Shown: positions 27,017-34,951 of the stretch, one piece after another
Layout of the letters: each line of letters opens with the position of its first letter
Position numbering within the stretch: position 1 is the stretch's first letter
DNA from: JBFLXR01 sp040757065
GTDB taxonomy: Bacteria > Pseudomonadota > Gammaproteobacteria > Burkholderiales > Gallionellaceae
NCBI GenBank assembly: GCA_040757065.1
Contig: JBFLXR010000006.1
Coordinates: forward strand, 1 to 64,000
Length of the DNA: 64,000 bases
Direction: 5' to 3'
Made by a program: the position numbers and the translations under genes
Notes under the pieces: generated by a model
Database searches by the model: none
Told to the model about the DNA's origin: nothing
What the model saw: only the letters and a program-made list of their open reading frames with translations

Positions 27017-28147
27017 TCAGATAGGAATTTCTTCGACGGCGAAAATGCGGCGGTGTTCGCGGATGGCGTAGCGGTCGGTCATGCCGGCCACATAATCGGC
27101 CACGGCGCGGGCGCGGTCGGCTTCGGCCTGACGCTGATATTGCGGCGGCAGCAGGCGGCTGTCATCCATAAAGGCACGGAACAGATCCTGAATAATATGC
27201 CGCGCCTTGGCGCTCATGCGCATCACTTTGTAATGCCGGTACAAATTGGCGCGCAAAAAGGCTTTCAGCTCGCGGTTTTTCTCCAGCGTTTCCGGACTGA
27301 AGGCCACCACCGGCGGTGCCTGCCGCACGTCGCCCGGCTCGCGCAGGGCATGCAGACGGATATTCGCTTCGGTTTGCTCCAGCAGATCGACCACCAGCGT
27401 GTTAATCATGCGGCGGATGGTTTCATGCACGATGCGTCGCTCGACCAGCCCCGGGTATTGCGCACGCACCGCTTGCAGATGCTCGGCAAACAAACGCACT
27501 TCGGATAATTGCTCCAACGTCAGCAGACCGGAACGCAAGCCGTCGTCCACATCGTGGTTGTTGTAAGCGATTTCGTCGGCCAGATTGGCGATCTGCGCTT
27601 CCAGCGTCGGCCGCTGGTTATTCGAAAAGCGTTCGCCGACATCGCCGAGCTTAGCGGCATTTTCCAGCGAACAATGTTTAAGTATCCCTTCGCGGGTTTC
27701 GAAACAGAGATTCAGCCCGTCGAACGCGGCATACCGCTCTTCCAGCAGATCGACCACGCGCAGCGATTGCAGGTTGTGTTCGAACCCGCCGTAATCTTTC
27801 ATGCAGTCGTTCAGCGCATCCTGTCCCGCGTGACCGAACGGGGTGTGGCCGAGATCGTGCGCCAGCGACAATGCCTCCACCAAATCTTCGTTCACTTGCA
27901 GACGCCGTGCAATGGAGCGCCCGATTTGCGCCACCTCGATACTATGCGTCAGCCGGGTGCGGAACAAATCGCCTTCATGGTTCACGAATACCTGTGTTTT
28001 GTATTCGAGGCGGCGGAAGGCTGTCGAATGAATAATGCGGTCGCGGTCGCGCTGAAATTCGCCGCGCCCTTCCGGACGGGTTTCCGCCACGCGGCGACCG
28101 CGCGAAGCGCGCTCGGTGACTGCGTACGGTGCCAGATCATGCGGCAC
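27017..28147 (-). CDS. dgt: Deoxyguanosinetriphosphate triphosphohydrolase-like protein
   Basis: 376 residues from a GTG that overlaps the end of aroKB by 11 bases. The HD phosphohydrolase motif is HSIEVAQIGRSIARR followed by HDLGHTPFGHAGQ; the later NHDVDDG gives the distal acidic ligands. The family hydrolyses dNTPs to nucleoside and triphosphate. It matches the shorter Dgt-like subfamily and not the E. coli enzyme, so dGTP specificity is uncertain. The position between aroB and gltB is conserved in betaproteobacteria. Confidence 0.88.
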   Translation of the reverse strand: MPHDLAPYAVTERASRGRRVAETRPEGRGEFQRDRDRIIHSTAFRRLEYKTQVFVNHEGDLFRTRLTHSIEVAQIGRSIARRLQVNEDLVEALSLAHDLGHTPFGHAGQDALNDCMKDYGGFEHNLQSLRVVDLLEERYAAFDGLNLCFETREGILKHCSLENAAKLGDVGERFSNNQRPTLEAQIANLADEIAYNNHDVDDGLRSGLLTLEQLSEVRLFAEHLQAVRAQYPGLVERRIVHETIRRMINTLVVDLLEQTEANIRLHALREPGDVRQAPPVVAFSPETLEKNRELKAFLRANLYRHYKVMRMSAKARHIIQDLFRAFMDDSRLLPPQYQRQAEADRARAVADYVAGMTDRYAIREHRRIFAVEEIPI

Positions 28148-29792
28148 AGCAAGCCTCCAGCGTCTGGCGCAGCAAGTCTTGCGGCGCTTCGTCGGTCACC
28201 ACGGCATGGCCCAGCGCTTTCAGCAGCACGAAACGCAGCTTGCCGTCCTGTACTTTTTTATCCAGCCCCATTAGATCGAGGTATTTCTCGACCCCCAGCG
28301 CAGGTGCCACCATCGGCAATCCGGCGCGCTGGAAAATGGCACGCACGCGCGCTACGTCGTCCGCACTGATCCAGCCCATGCGCTGCGACAAATCCGCCGC
28401 CATGACCGTCCCCGCCGCGACGGCCTCGCCGTGCAGCCATTCGCCATAGCCCATGCCGTTTTCGATGGCATGGCCGAAGGTATGCCCCAGATTCAGCAGG
28501 GCGCGCTCGCCGCTTTCGAGCTCGTCCGCCCCGACCACTTCGGCCTTGTTCCGGCAACTGCGGGCAATAGCGTATTGCAGGGCTTCCGGGTCGCGCGCCA
28601 GCAGCTTTTCCATGTTCTGTTCCAGCCACGCCAAAAACGGCAAATCGCGAATCAGACCGTACTTGATTACCTCGGCGATGCCTGCGCGCAGTTCGTTATC
28701 GGGCAGAGTATTCAAAGTCGTGGTATCGGCCAGCACCACTTTCGGCTGATAAAACGCGCCGATCATATTTTTGCCGAGCGGGTGGTTGATGCCGGTTTTG
28801 CCGCCCACCGACGAATCGACCTGCGACAACAGCGTGGTCGGAATCTGAATGAACGGCACGCCGCGCAAATAGGTTGCGGCAGCGAAGCCGGTCATATCGC
28901 CGATCACCCCGCCGCCCAGCGCAATCAGCGGCGTGCTGCGTTCGCAGCGGTGGGTCAGCAGCGCGTCGTAAATCAGATTCAGCGTCTCGCTGGTTTTATA
29001 CGCCTCGCCGTCCGGCAAGATCACCGGCACCACGCTGACGCCGTGGCACTCCAGCAATTGCTGTACGGCCTCCAGATACAGCGGCGCGACGGTGGTGTTC
29101 GTGACAATCGCCGTACGCTTTTTCGGCAGATGCGGCAGCAACAATTCCGCGTGCGACAGCAGATGGCTGCCGATGTGGATGGGATAGCTGCGCTCGGCCA
29201 GCCCGACGGTCAGGGTTTGCAAAGTATCGGCAGAGTTTTCGGTATTCATCAAAGCTTCCAGTTTCCGGCGCAACCCGTTTACCAGACAATGCACGCCCTG
29301 CTTGCCGGTATGCACCGTCAAGTCGGCGGCCTCGGTGTAGAACGGGTCGCGCTGTTCGAATAATTGTTGCAGCTTGCCGCGCGGATCGGCGGTTTGCAGC
29401 AGCGGGCGACTGCGGTCGTGCCGGGTGCGCTGCCATAAATCGTGCACCGTGCTTTTCAGGTAGACCACCACGCCGTTGCGCTTCAGCACTTCGCGGTTCT
29501 CGGCTTTGATGACCGCGCCGCCGCCCGTCGCCAGCACGATGTTGTCGCGCTGTGCCAGCTCCTGAATCATGGCGCTTTCGCGCTGACGGAATCCCGCTTC
29601 GCCCTCGACGTCGAAAATATGCGCAATTGTCACGCCGGTGCGGCGCTGAATTTCCTCGTCGCTATCCACGAAAGTTTTGCCGAGCTGGCGCGCCAGCAGC
29701 TTGCCCACGGTAGTTTTGCCTGCGCCCATCATGCCGACCAGCACAATGTTGCCGGAGGGGCGTTTGGCTTGTATGCGATCTGCGTTTTCCAT
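28137..29792 (-). CDS. aroKB: Bifunctional shikimate kinase / 3-dehydroquinate synthase (AroK-AroB fusion)
   Basis: 551 residues from ATG 29792 (29801 is an alternative). Residues 1-180 are shikimate kinase with Walker A GMMGAGKTT (20-28), DSDEEI and TGGGAV. Residues from about 182 on are dehydroquinate synthase with LGGGVIGDMTGFAAATYLRG, GGKTGINHPLGKN and LNLGHTFGHAIE. No stop separates them, whereas most proteobacteria carry two genes. Met182, at 29249, is preceded by GGAAG and could still start a free AroB. The two activities are non-adjacent steps of the shikimate pathway. Confidence 0.9.
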   Translation of the reverse strand: MENADRIQAKRPSGNIVLVGMMGAGKTTVGKLLARQLGKTFVDSDEEIQRRTGVTIAHIFDVEGEAGFRQRESAMIQELAQRDNIVLATGGGAVIKAENREVLKRNGVVVYLKSTVHDLWQRTRHDRSRPLLQTADPRGKLQQLFEQRDPFYTEAADLTVHTGKQGVHCLVNGLRRKLEALMNTENSADTLQTLTVGLAERSYPIHIGSHLLSHAELLLPHLPKKRTAIVTNTTVAPLYLEAVQQLLECHGVSVVPVILPDGEAYKTSETLNLIYDALLTHRCERSTPLIALGGGVIGDMTGFAAATYLRGVPFIQIPTTLLSQVDSSVGGKTGINHPLGKNMIGAFYQPKVVLADTTTLNTLPDNELRAGIAEVIKYGLIRDLPFLAWLEQNMEKLLARDPEALQYAIARSCRNKAEVVGADELESGERALLNLGHTFGHAIENGMGYGEWLHGEAVAAGTVMAADLSQRMGWISADDVARVRAIFQRAGLPMVAPALGVEKYLDLMGLDKKVQDGKLRFVLLKALGHAVVTDEAPQDLLRQTLEACCAA

Positions 29793-29837
29793 AACGCGCA
29801 TTGTAGCGGAAACTGCCTGAAGCTTCCTCGCCAAACG

Positions 29838-29866
29838 AAAAAGCCCGGTCGAAACCGGGCTTTTTC
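29838..29866. terminator. Bidirectional terminator between pilQ and aroKB
   Basis: AAAAAGCCCGGT CGAA ACCGGGCTTTTT is a perfect hairpin with A and T tracts on both sides. On the minus strand it ends pilMNOPQ, so aroKB needs its own promoter; TACAAT lies just upstream of its first ATG codons. Confidence 0.9.
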
Positions 29867-29879
29867 GAGAACGATCCGT

Positions 29880-31970
29880 TTAGCGGATGTTGAATTGGTC
29901 GCGCAGAATCTTCGGCGAAATAAAGATCAGCAACTCGGTTTTATTGTCGATATTTTGTCTCGACTTAAACAGGTTCCCGACGATCGGCACATCGCCCAGC
30001 AACGGCACCTTATTGACCGACTCACTGAGGTCTTGCACGTAAATGCCGCCGATCACCACCGTGCCGCCGTCTTCCACCAGCACCTGCGTATCGATACGGT
30101 TGGTGTTGATGCTCGGCACGCCGTTATAGATCGTTCCCACGCTATCCTTAGTAACGTTCACCTTCAGGTTCACGTTTTCATCCGGCGTAATTTGCGGGGT
30201 CACCTTCAGGCTGAGCGTCGCTTTCTTAAAGGAGGTGGTCGGAATCGCACCCACCGCCGCCGGGGTGGTATAGGGAATTTCCGCACCGGATTCGATCACT
30301 GCCTCGGCCTTATCCGCAGTCACCACGCGCGGTGCGGAAATCGTCTTGGTATTGCCGTCGGTTTCGTTGGCCTGCAATTCCAGCGTCAGCAGCTTGCTCG
30401 CGCCGGCATTGAACAACTGCAAGGCAAAGTTGCCGGCATTGCCCGGGTTGTTGGGCAAGCTGACGTTTCCGATACTTACCATGCCATGTTGCTGGGTTGG
30501 CCCGAAAATCGTCCCGGTCGTCACAGCGGGCGGTGTCGGCGTGCCGGGCAGCGTATTCAGCGCCGTACCGGCCAGATTGTTGTTGGTAATACCCAAACGC
30601 GCACCCAGATTGCGACTGAATGTATTGGCAGCATTCACCACACGTGCTTCGATCATCACCTGACGCACCGGCACATCGATCTGCTTAATCAGCTTGCGCA
30701 CTTCTTCCAGACGGGTCGGCGTATCCTGCACGAACAGGGTATTGGTGCGGGCATCCACCACCGCGCTGCCGCGCTTGGACAGAATACGTTGCTTGTCGTT
30801 GGAAAGCAGCGCCGCCATATCGGCCCCCTTCTGATAGCTGAGCTGGAAGCTTTCGGTCCGCACCTCTTCCATGTCCATCATTTCCTGACGGGCCGCCATT
30901 TCGTTCTTATCGCGTGTGGTCATTTCATCGCGCGGCGCCACCTGAATCACGTTACCGCTGCGGCGCATATCCAGCCCCTTGCTTTGCAGGATGATGTCCA
31001 GTGCCTGATCCCACGGCACATCCTTCAGACGCAAGGTCAGGCTACCGCCGACCGTATCGCTGATGACCATGTTCAGGTTGGTGAAATCAGCGATCACGTT
31101 CAGCGCTTCGCGCACAGTGATGTTCTGAAAACTCAGTGTCAGCTTCTCTCCGCTGTAGCCCTTCGCGGCCTTGGCGTCGTCGCTGGCCGGTTTAATCTCG
31201 ACGATAAAACGGTTATCGGTCTGGTAGGCCGCATTCTCCCACTTGCCCTTGGAGTCGATCACCATGCGTACCGCATCGCCCTGCGCATAGGTATCGATCA
31301 TTTGCACCGGCGTCCCGAAGTCCACCACATCCAGCTTGCGCTGCAGCTCGCGCGGCAACCCGGCGTGTGCGAAATCCACAATCAGCTTGCTGCCTTGCTG
31401 CTTAATATCGATGCCGATGTTGGTATCGGACAAATCGACGATCACACGACCCTCGCCGTTCTTGCCGCGGCGGAAATCGACACCCTTCACGCGATGCACG
31501 GCCTTATCCGGCGTGGCCTCGGCAAAACGCGCCGCCACGCCGTCGGGTGCGGACACACTCGGCTTGGCATGCAGCAACACTACGAAATCCTTGCCCTCGG
31601 TACGGGTTTCATAGGCCAGCATCCGCCCGAGATTCAGCACCACGCGGGTACGACCGCCTGCCTGCGCCAGACTGACGCTGCGTACATCGCCGCGATTGAT
31701 TTCCCAGTTGCTCTTGCCGCTCTCATTCGAGACAGCGGGAAAATCAAACGCCACGCGCGGCGGCGTATTCACGGAAAACCCGGTCGGTGCGGCAGCCGGC
31801 GCTTCTTTCAGGGTCAGGCGCAGCACCACGCCGTCGCCAGTTTCGCTGACATTCAGGCCGGTAATGGCGTTCGAGCCAGAGGATTGCGCATGCGCCGACA
31901 GGGCGCACACTGCCAGCATCATCCCCATCCATCCGAACAGGCGGCGAACCGCTAAATTGAATTGTTTCAT
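29880..31970 (-). CDS. pilQ: Type IV pilus secretin PilQ
   Basis: 696 residues. A signal peptide (about 1-28, LSAHAQ) is followed by two AMIN domains that bind peptidoglycan, then a secretin/TonB short N-terminal domain (SFQNITVREALNVIADF) and the C-terminal secretin (VVTADKAEAVIESGAEIPY ... VVIGGIY ... PLLGDVPIVGNLFK). It forms the outer-membrane pore for the pilus. It is the last gene of pilMNOPQ and ends in a strong terminator. Confidence 0.96.
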   Translation of the reverse strand: MKQFNLAVRRLFGWMGMMLAVCALSAHAQSSGSNAITGLNVSETGDGVVLRLTLKEAPAAAPTGFSVNTPPRVAFDFPAVSNESGKSNWEINRGDVRSVSLAQAGGRTRVVLNLGRMLAYETRTEGKDFVVLLHAKPSVSAPDGVAARFAEATPDKAVHRVKGVDFRRGKNGEGRVIVDLSDTNIGIDIKQQGSKLIVDFAHAGLPRELQRKLDVVDFGTPVQMIDTYAQGDAVRMVIDSKGKWENAAYQTDNRFIVEIKPASDDAKAAKGYSGEKLTLSFQNITVREALNVIADFTNLNMVISDTVGGSLTLRLKDVPWDQALDIILQSKGLDMRRSGNVIQVAPRDEMTTRDKNEMAARQEMMDMEEVRTESFQLSYQKGADMAALLSNDKQRILSKRGSAVVDARTNTLFVQDTPTRLEEVRKLIKQIDVPVRQVMIEARVVNAANTFSRNLGARLGITNNNLAGTALNTLPGTPTPPAVTTGTIFGPTQQHGMVSIGNVSLPNNPGNAGNFALQLFNAGASKLLTLELQANETDGNTKTISAPRVVTADKAEAVIESGAEIPYTTPAAVGAIPTTSFKKATLSLKVTPQITPDENVNLKVNVTKDSVGTIYNGVPSINTNRIDTQVLVEDGGTVVIGGIYVQDLSESVNKVPLLGDVPIVGNLFKSRQNIDNKTELLIFISPKILRDQFNIR

Positions 31971-31983
31971 GAATGCTCCCCGC

Positions 31984-32493
31984 TCATTCCATCATCGTCA
32001 GCGTGCTCATGCGTTCCGACCAATCGCCGGCGCTATCCTGCACCACTTCCTTAATTTTCATCTCGGTTTCGCCGATCTCCCGGATCAGACCGAAATTCTG
32101 CCCGATGTAATTACCCGCTTTAACATGGTACAACTTACTATCAGGCGCACGTACCACGCCGTACGGAACACCGCCGCGCTTCAGGTAACCAACCATCTTC
32201 AGACTATCGAGCGGAAACTCTTCCAGCGCCTCGCGCGGACGGTCGAAATCCGGCTCATTCAGACCGCGCTTGCCGCCCTTGCGCAACTCCGGCTTGCGCG
32301 GCTTGAACGGGTCCGGCAAACCAGCCGTATTATCGTAGGTGAACGGCTCGTAAGGCTTGATTTCCGGCAAGGGATCGACCTTGCCGCGCATATCCGCCCC
32401 GGCGGTTTTCACGAATTCCTGCAAGTCGGCGAATTCGCCGCTGCCGCATCCGGCCAGCAACGCCCCGCTCAGCAACACGGCGAATACTCTCAT
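31984..32493 (-). CDS. pilP: Type IV pilus assembly lipoprotein PilP
   Basis: 169 residues. A lipoprotein signal ends at LLAGC with Cys16 lipidated. The mature protein has a flexible, proline-rich N-terminal part (KPYEPFTYDN ... DPFKPRKPEL) and a C-terminal beta domain (MVGYLKRGGVPYGVVRA ... YIGQNFGLI). PilP links the PilN/PilO inner-membrane complex to PilQ. It overlaps pilO by four bases. Confidence 0.93.
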   Translation of the reverse strand: MRVFAVLLSGALLAGCGSGEFADLQEFVKTAGADMRGKVDPLPEIKPYEPFTYDNTAGLPDPFKPRKPELRKGGKRGLNEPDFDRPREALEEFPLDSLKMVGYLKRGGVPYGVVRAPDSKLYHVKAGNYIGQNFGLIREIGETEMKIKEVVQDSAGDWSERMSTLTMME

Positions 32494-33125
32494 TTCTTCG
32501 CCCCCTCTGCCGGTTTTTCGCCGCCCTTCTGCTGCGCGGCCAGTTCAGCCTCGTCCAGATAGCGGTAAGTCTTCGCCGTCGCTTCCATCATCAGAATGCC
32601 GCTGCTTTGCTGGCTGACCGAAATCTCATTCAGCGTCACAATCCGCGGCAGTTGCGAAATATCGCTGGCGAATTTACCGAGGTCGTCGTAATTGCCGGTC
32701 ACCTTGATCGCAATCGGCTGCTCGGCGAACACGCCGGTCGGCACTTCCGCGCCCGGGCGGAACAACTCGAACTGCAAACCGCGCCCCAGCCCCGCCTGAT
32801 TGATATCGGTCAGCAAGGCATCCATTTCCGACTTGTTCGGCAGCTGTTTCAACAGCGCCCCGAACGACTGCTGGGTTTCCAGCAACTGGCGCTTGATGAT
32901 TTCCAGATTGACCGCCTGACGTTTTTTGCTCAGGAAGGTTTCTTTCAGCTGCACCTCTTCCTGCCGCCGGGCGCTCAGGGCATCCCACTGATCCTGCCAG
33001 TCGAACAACGCTCCCAAGAACAACACCGCGAAGAACAACACTCCCAACACCGTGATTTTCACCGACCACGGCCAGTTGCCCGGAGTGCGCAGATCGACGC
33101 TTCTCAGTTCGTCTAATAGCTTCAT
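32490..33125 (-). CDS. pilO: Type IV pilus assembly protein PilO
   Basis: 211 residues: a short cytoplasmic N-terminus (NWPWSVKITVLG), one TM segment (about 24-42), a coiled-coil stretch (LKETFLSKKRQAVNLEIIKRQLLETQQSF) and a ferredoxin-like periplasmic fold. The C-terminus is low-complexity (QKGGEKPAEGAKK). PilO dimerises with PilN in the inner-membrane alignment complex. It starts six bases after pilN. Confidence 0.93.
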   Translation of the reverse strand: MKLLDELRSVDLRTPGNWPWSVKITVLGVLFFAVLFLGALFDWQDQWDALSARRQEEVQLKETFLSKKRQAVNLEIIKRQLLETQQSFGALLKQLPNKSEMDALLTDINQAGLGRGLQFELFRPGAEVPTGVFAEQPIAIKVTGNYDDLGKFASDISQLPRIVTLNEISVSQQSSGILMMEATAKTYRYLDEAELAAQQKGGEKPAEGAKK

Positions 33126-33131
33126 GACCGG

Positions 33132-33716
33132 CTACCCCTTAACGTCCGCCGGTTGCGCGGGGGCGGGAGCCGCCTCCTGCCGGGTGATGTTGAAATTCAG
33201 CGAGAATTCGTTCATCCGCGCGCCATTAGCCGTTGTGGAATGAATTTCCACCAGCGCGGGCGAATCCAGCCAGGGCGAATCTTCCAGACTGCGCATCAGC
33301 GAAGAAACGCGGGCATTCGACTGCGCATAGCCGACCAGACTGATGCGGTTGCCGGTTTGCTTAATGGATTTCAGGTAGACGCCGTCCGGCAAAATGCGCA
33401 GCATCTGATCGAGCAAATGCACCACATCGGAACGGGTACCCTGCAAACTTTCCACCACCGTCTTGCGCGCCATCAGCATCTTGTTTTGCTCGCGCAGCGC
33501 ACGAATCTCGGCGATTTGCTTGTCCAGCACCGCGATTTCTTGCCGCAAATAATCGTTGCGGCGCTCCTGATAGGCGATTTGCGTGCTGATGACGACATGC
33601 ACCGCGCCCACAGTAAACACCGCCAGCACCAGCGTCAGCAGCGTCAGCGCAATAAACTGCGTCTGCCGCGCACGGCGCTTTTCGGCACGATGGGGAAGCA
33701 GATTGATGCGGATCAT
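33132..33716 (-). CDS. pilN: Type IV pilus assembly protein PilN
   Basis: 194 residues. The N-terminus MIRINLLPHR is the conserved PilM-binding peptide of PilN. One TM segment (about 21-42) is followed by a coiled coil and a periplasmic fold. PilN connects cytoplasmic PilM to PilO. Its ATG overlaps the pilM stop by four bases. Confidence 0.95.
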   Translation of the reverse strand: MIRINLLPHRAEKRRARQTQFIALTLLTLVLAVFTVGAVHVVISTQIAYQERRNDYLRQEIAVLDKQIAEIRALREQNKMLMARKTVVESLQGTRSDVVHLLDQMLRILPDGVYLKSIKQTGNRISLVGYAQSNARVSSLMRSLEDSPWLDSPALVEIHSTTANGARMNEFSLNFNITRQEAAPAPAQPADVKG

Positions 33717-34813
33717 GACGGGTCGAACCTCCGCAAAGCCAAACCGCAGGCTGTCAGCAGCGCCGGGGCATCCGTCGCCAGATGGCGGCCCTTCAGATGA
33801 GAACTGATACCCATGCGGGCGAAGGGGTTCGCCACCACGGTACTCACCTGCGTACGCGAAGCCACGGCGCTGTCCAGCCCCGGCAGCGCGGCGCAGCCGC
33901 CCGCCAGCACGATGTAATTCACCTCGTTGTACGGCGTGGAAGCAAAAAAGAACTGGATCGCGCGGGTGATTTCCGCCGCAATCGTTTCGCGGAACGGCTC
34001 CAGCACACTGGTTTCGTAGGACTCCGGCAGATTCCCGCTGCGCTTACCCAGCTCGGCCTCTTCCAGCGACACGCCCAGTTGCACATGAATCTGCTGCGTC
34101 AGCTGGTCGCCGCCGATCTGCTGATCGCGGGTATAGACCGACTGCCCGTTGCGCAGAATATTCACACTCATCACGTTCGCGCCGATGTCCACCAGCGCCA
34201 CGCACTCGTTTTCCGCATGGTCGGGAAACTGTTCGCAAATCAGCTCGACCGCATGCGCCGCTGCAAAGGTTTCGACATCCATCACGACGGCTTTCAGCCC
34301 GGCAGATTGTGCAGCAGCCACGCGGTCTTCCACATTGGCCTTACGCGACACTGCCAGCAGCACTTCGACTTCATCGGGATTGTTTTCGACCTCGCGCACA
34401 ACCTGAAAATCGAGATTCACCTCGTCCAGCGCAAACGGAATATATTGGTTGGCCTCGGCTTCGACCTGCGCTTCCATATCTTCTTCGCGCAACCCGGCGG
34501 GCAGAAAAATCTTTTTGGTAATCACCGCCGCAGCCGGCAAGGCCAGGCAGACATTTCTGACGCGGGAACCCAGCTTGCCGCAGGCGCGAAGCAAGGTCGC
34601 CGTCACAGCATCGAGGTTGTTGATATTGCCGTCCACCACGGCATCTTTCGGAAGCGACTCAATCGCGTAGGCTTCCAGCACATAGCCACCCTTCTGCCCC
34701 GCGCTGAGCTCCACCATCTTGACCGAAGACGAACTGATGTCCACCCCGATCATCGGTGGCGTACCCAACTGGAGGAAGCTCCCTAAAGGAATATTGAATT
34801 TCCCTTTTAGCAT
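33713..34813 (-). CDS. pilM: Type IV pilus assembly ATPase-fold protein PilM
   Basis: 366 residues with an actin-like (FtsA/MreB-type) fold. The phosphate-binding motifs IGVDISSSSVKMVEL near the N-terminus, LVDIGANVMSVNI in the middle and VLAGGCAALPGLD near the C-terminus are all present. PilM is cytoplasmic and binds the PilN N-terminal peptide. It is the first gene of pilMNOPQ, divergent from the PBP1a gene. Confidence 0.95.
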   Translation of the reverse strand: MLKGKFNIPLGSFLQLGTPPMIGVDISSSSVKMVELSAGQKGGYVLEAYAIESLPKDAVVDGNINNLDAVTATLLRACGKLGSRVRNVCLALPAAAVITKKIFLPAGLREEDMEAQVEAEANQYIPFALDEVNLDFQVVREVENNPDEVEVLLAVSRKANVEDRVAAAQSAGLKAVVMDVETFAAAHAVELICEQFPDHAENECVALVDIGANVMSVNILRNGQSVYTRDQQIGGDQLTQQIHVQLGVSLEEAELGKRSGNLPESYETSVLEPFRETIAAEITRAIQFFFASTPYNEVNYIVLAGGCAALPGLDSAVASRTQVSTVVANPFARMGISSHLKGRHLATDAPALLTACGLALRRFDPS

Positions 34814-34824
34814 CGCCGGTTAGC

Positions 34825-34860
34825 CGCTTTTTTAATAGTATGTCTCAGATGCTAGCAACA
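34825..34860 (-). promoter_or_regulatory. Possible pilM promoter
   Basis: On the minus strand TTGTTG and TACTAT are 15 bases apart, followed by an A-rich leader to the pilM start. Spacing is a little short, so this is a weak call. Confidence 0.3.
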
Positions 34861-34889
34861 ACTGTGGGACGTGTAAAGTTTCGTGCGGT

Positions 34890-34918
34890 TTATTTTATGG
34901 CGTAAGAGCCTATATAAT
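34890..34918 (+). promoter_or_regulatory. Promoter-like element for the PBP1a gene
   Basis: A perfect -10 TATAAT is at 34913-34918. The -35 region is poor (TTTATT, 18 bases upstream). It lies 34 bases before the ATG at 34952. Confidence 0.5.
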
Positions 34919-34951
34919 CCGCCGTCGCCCGTAAACGGAAATGAAGCCCTT

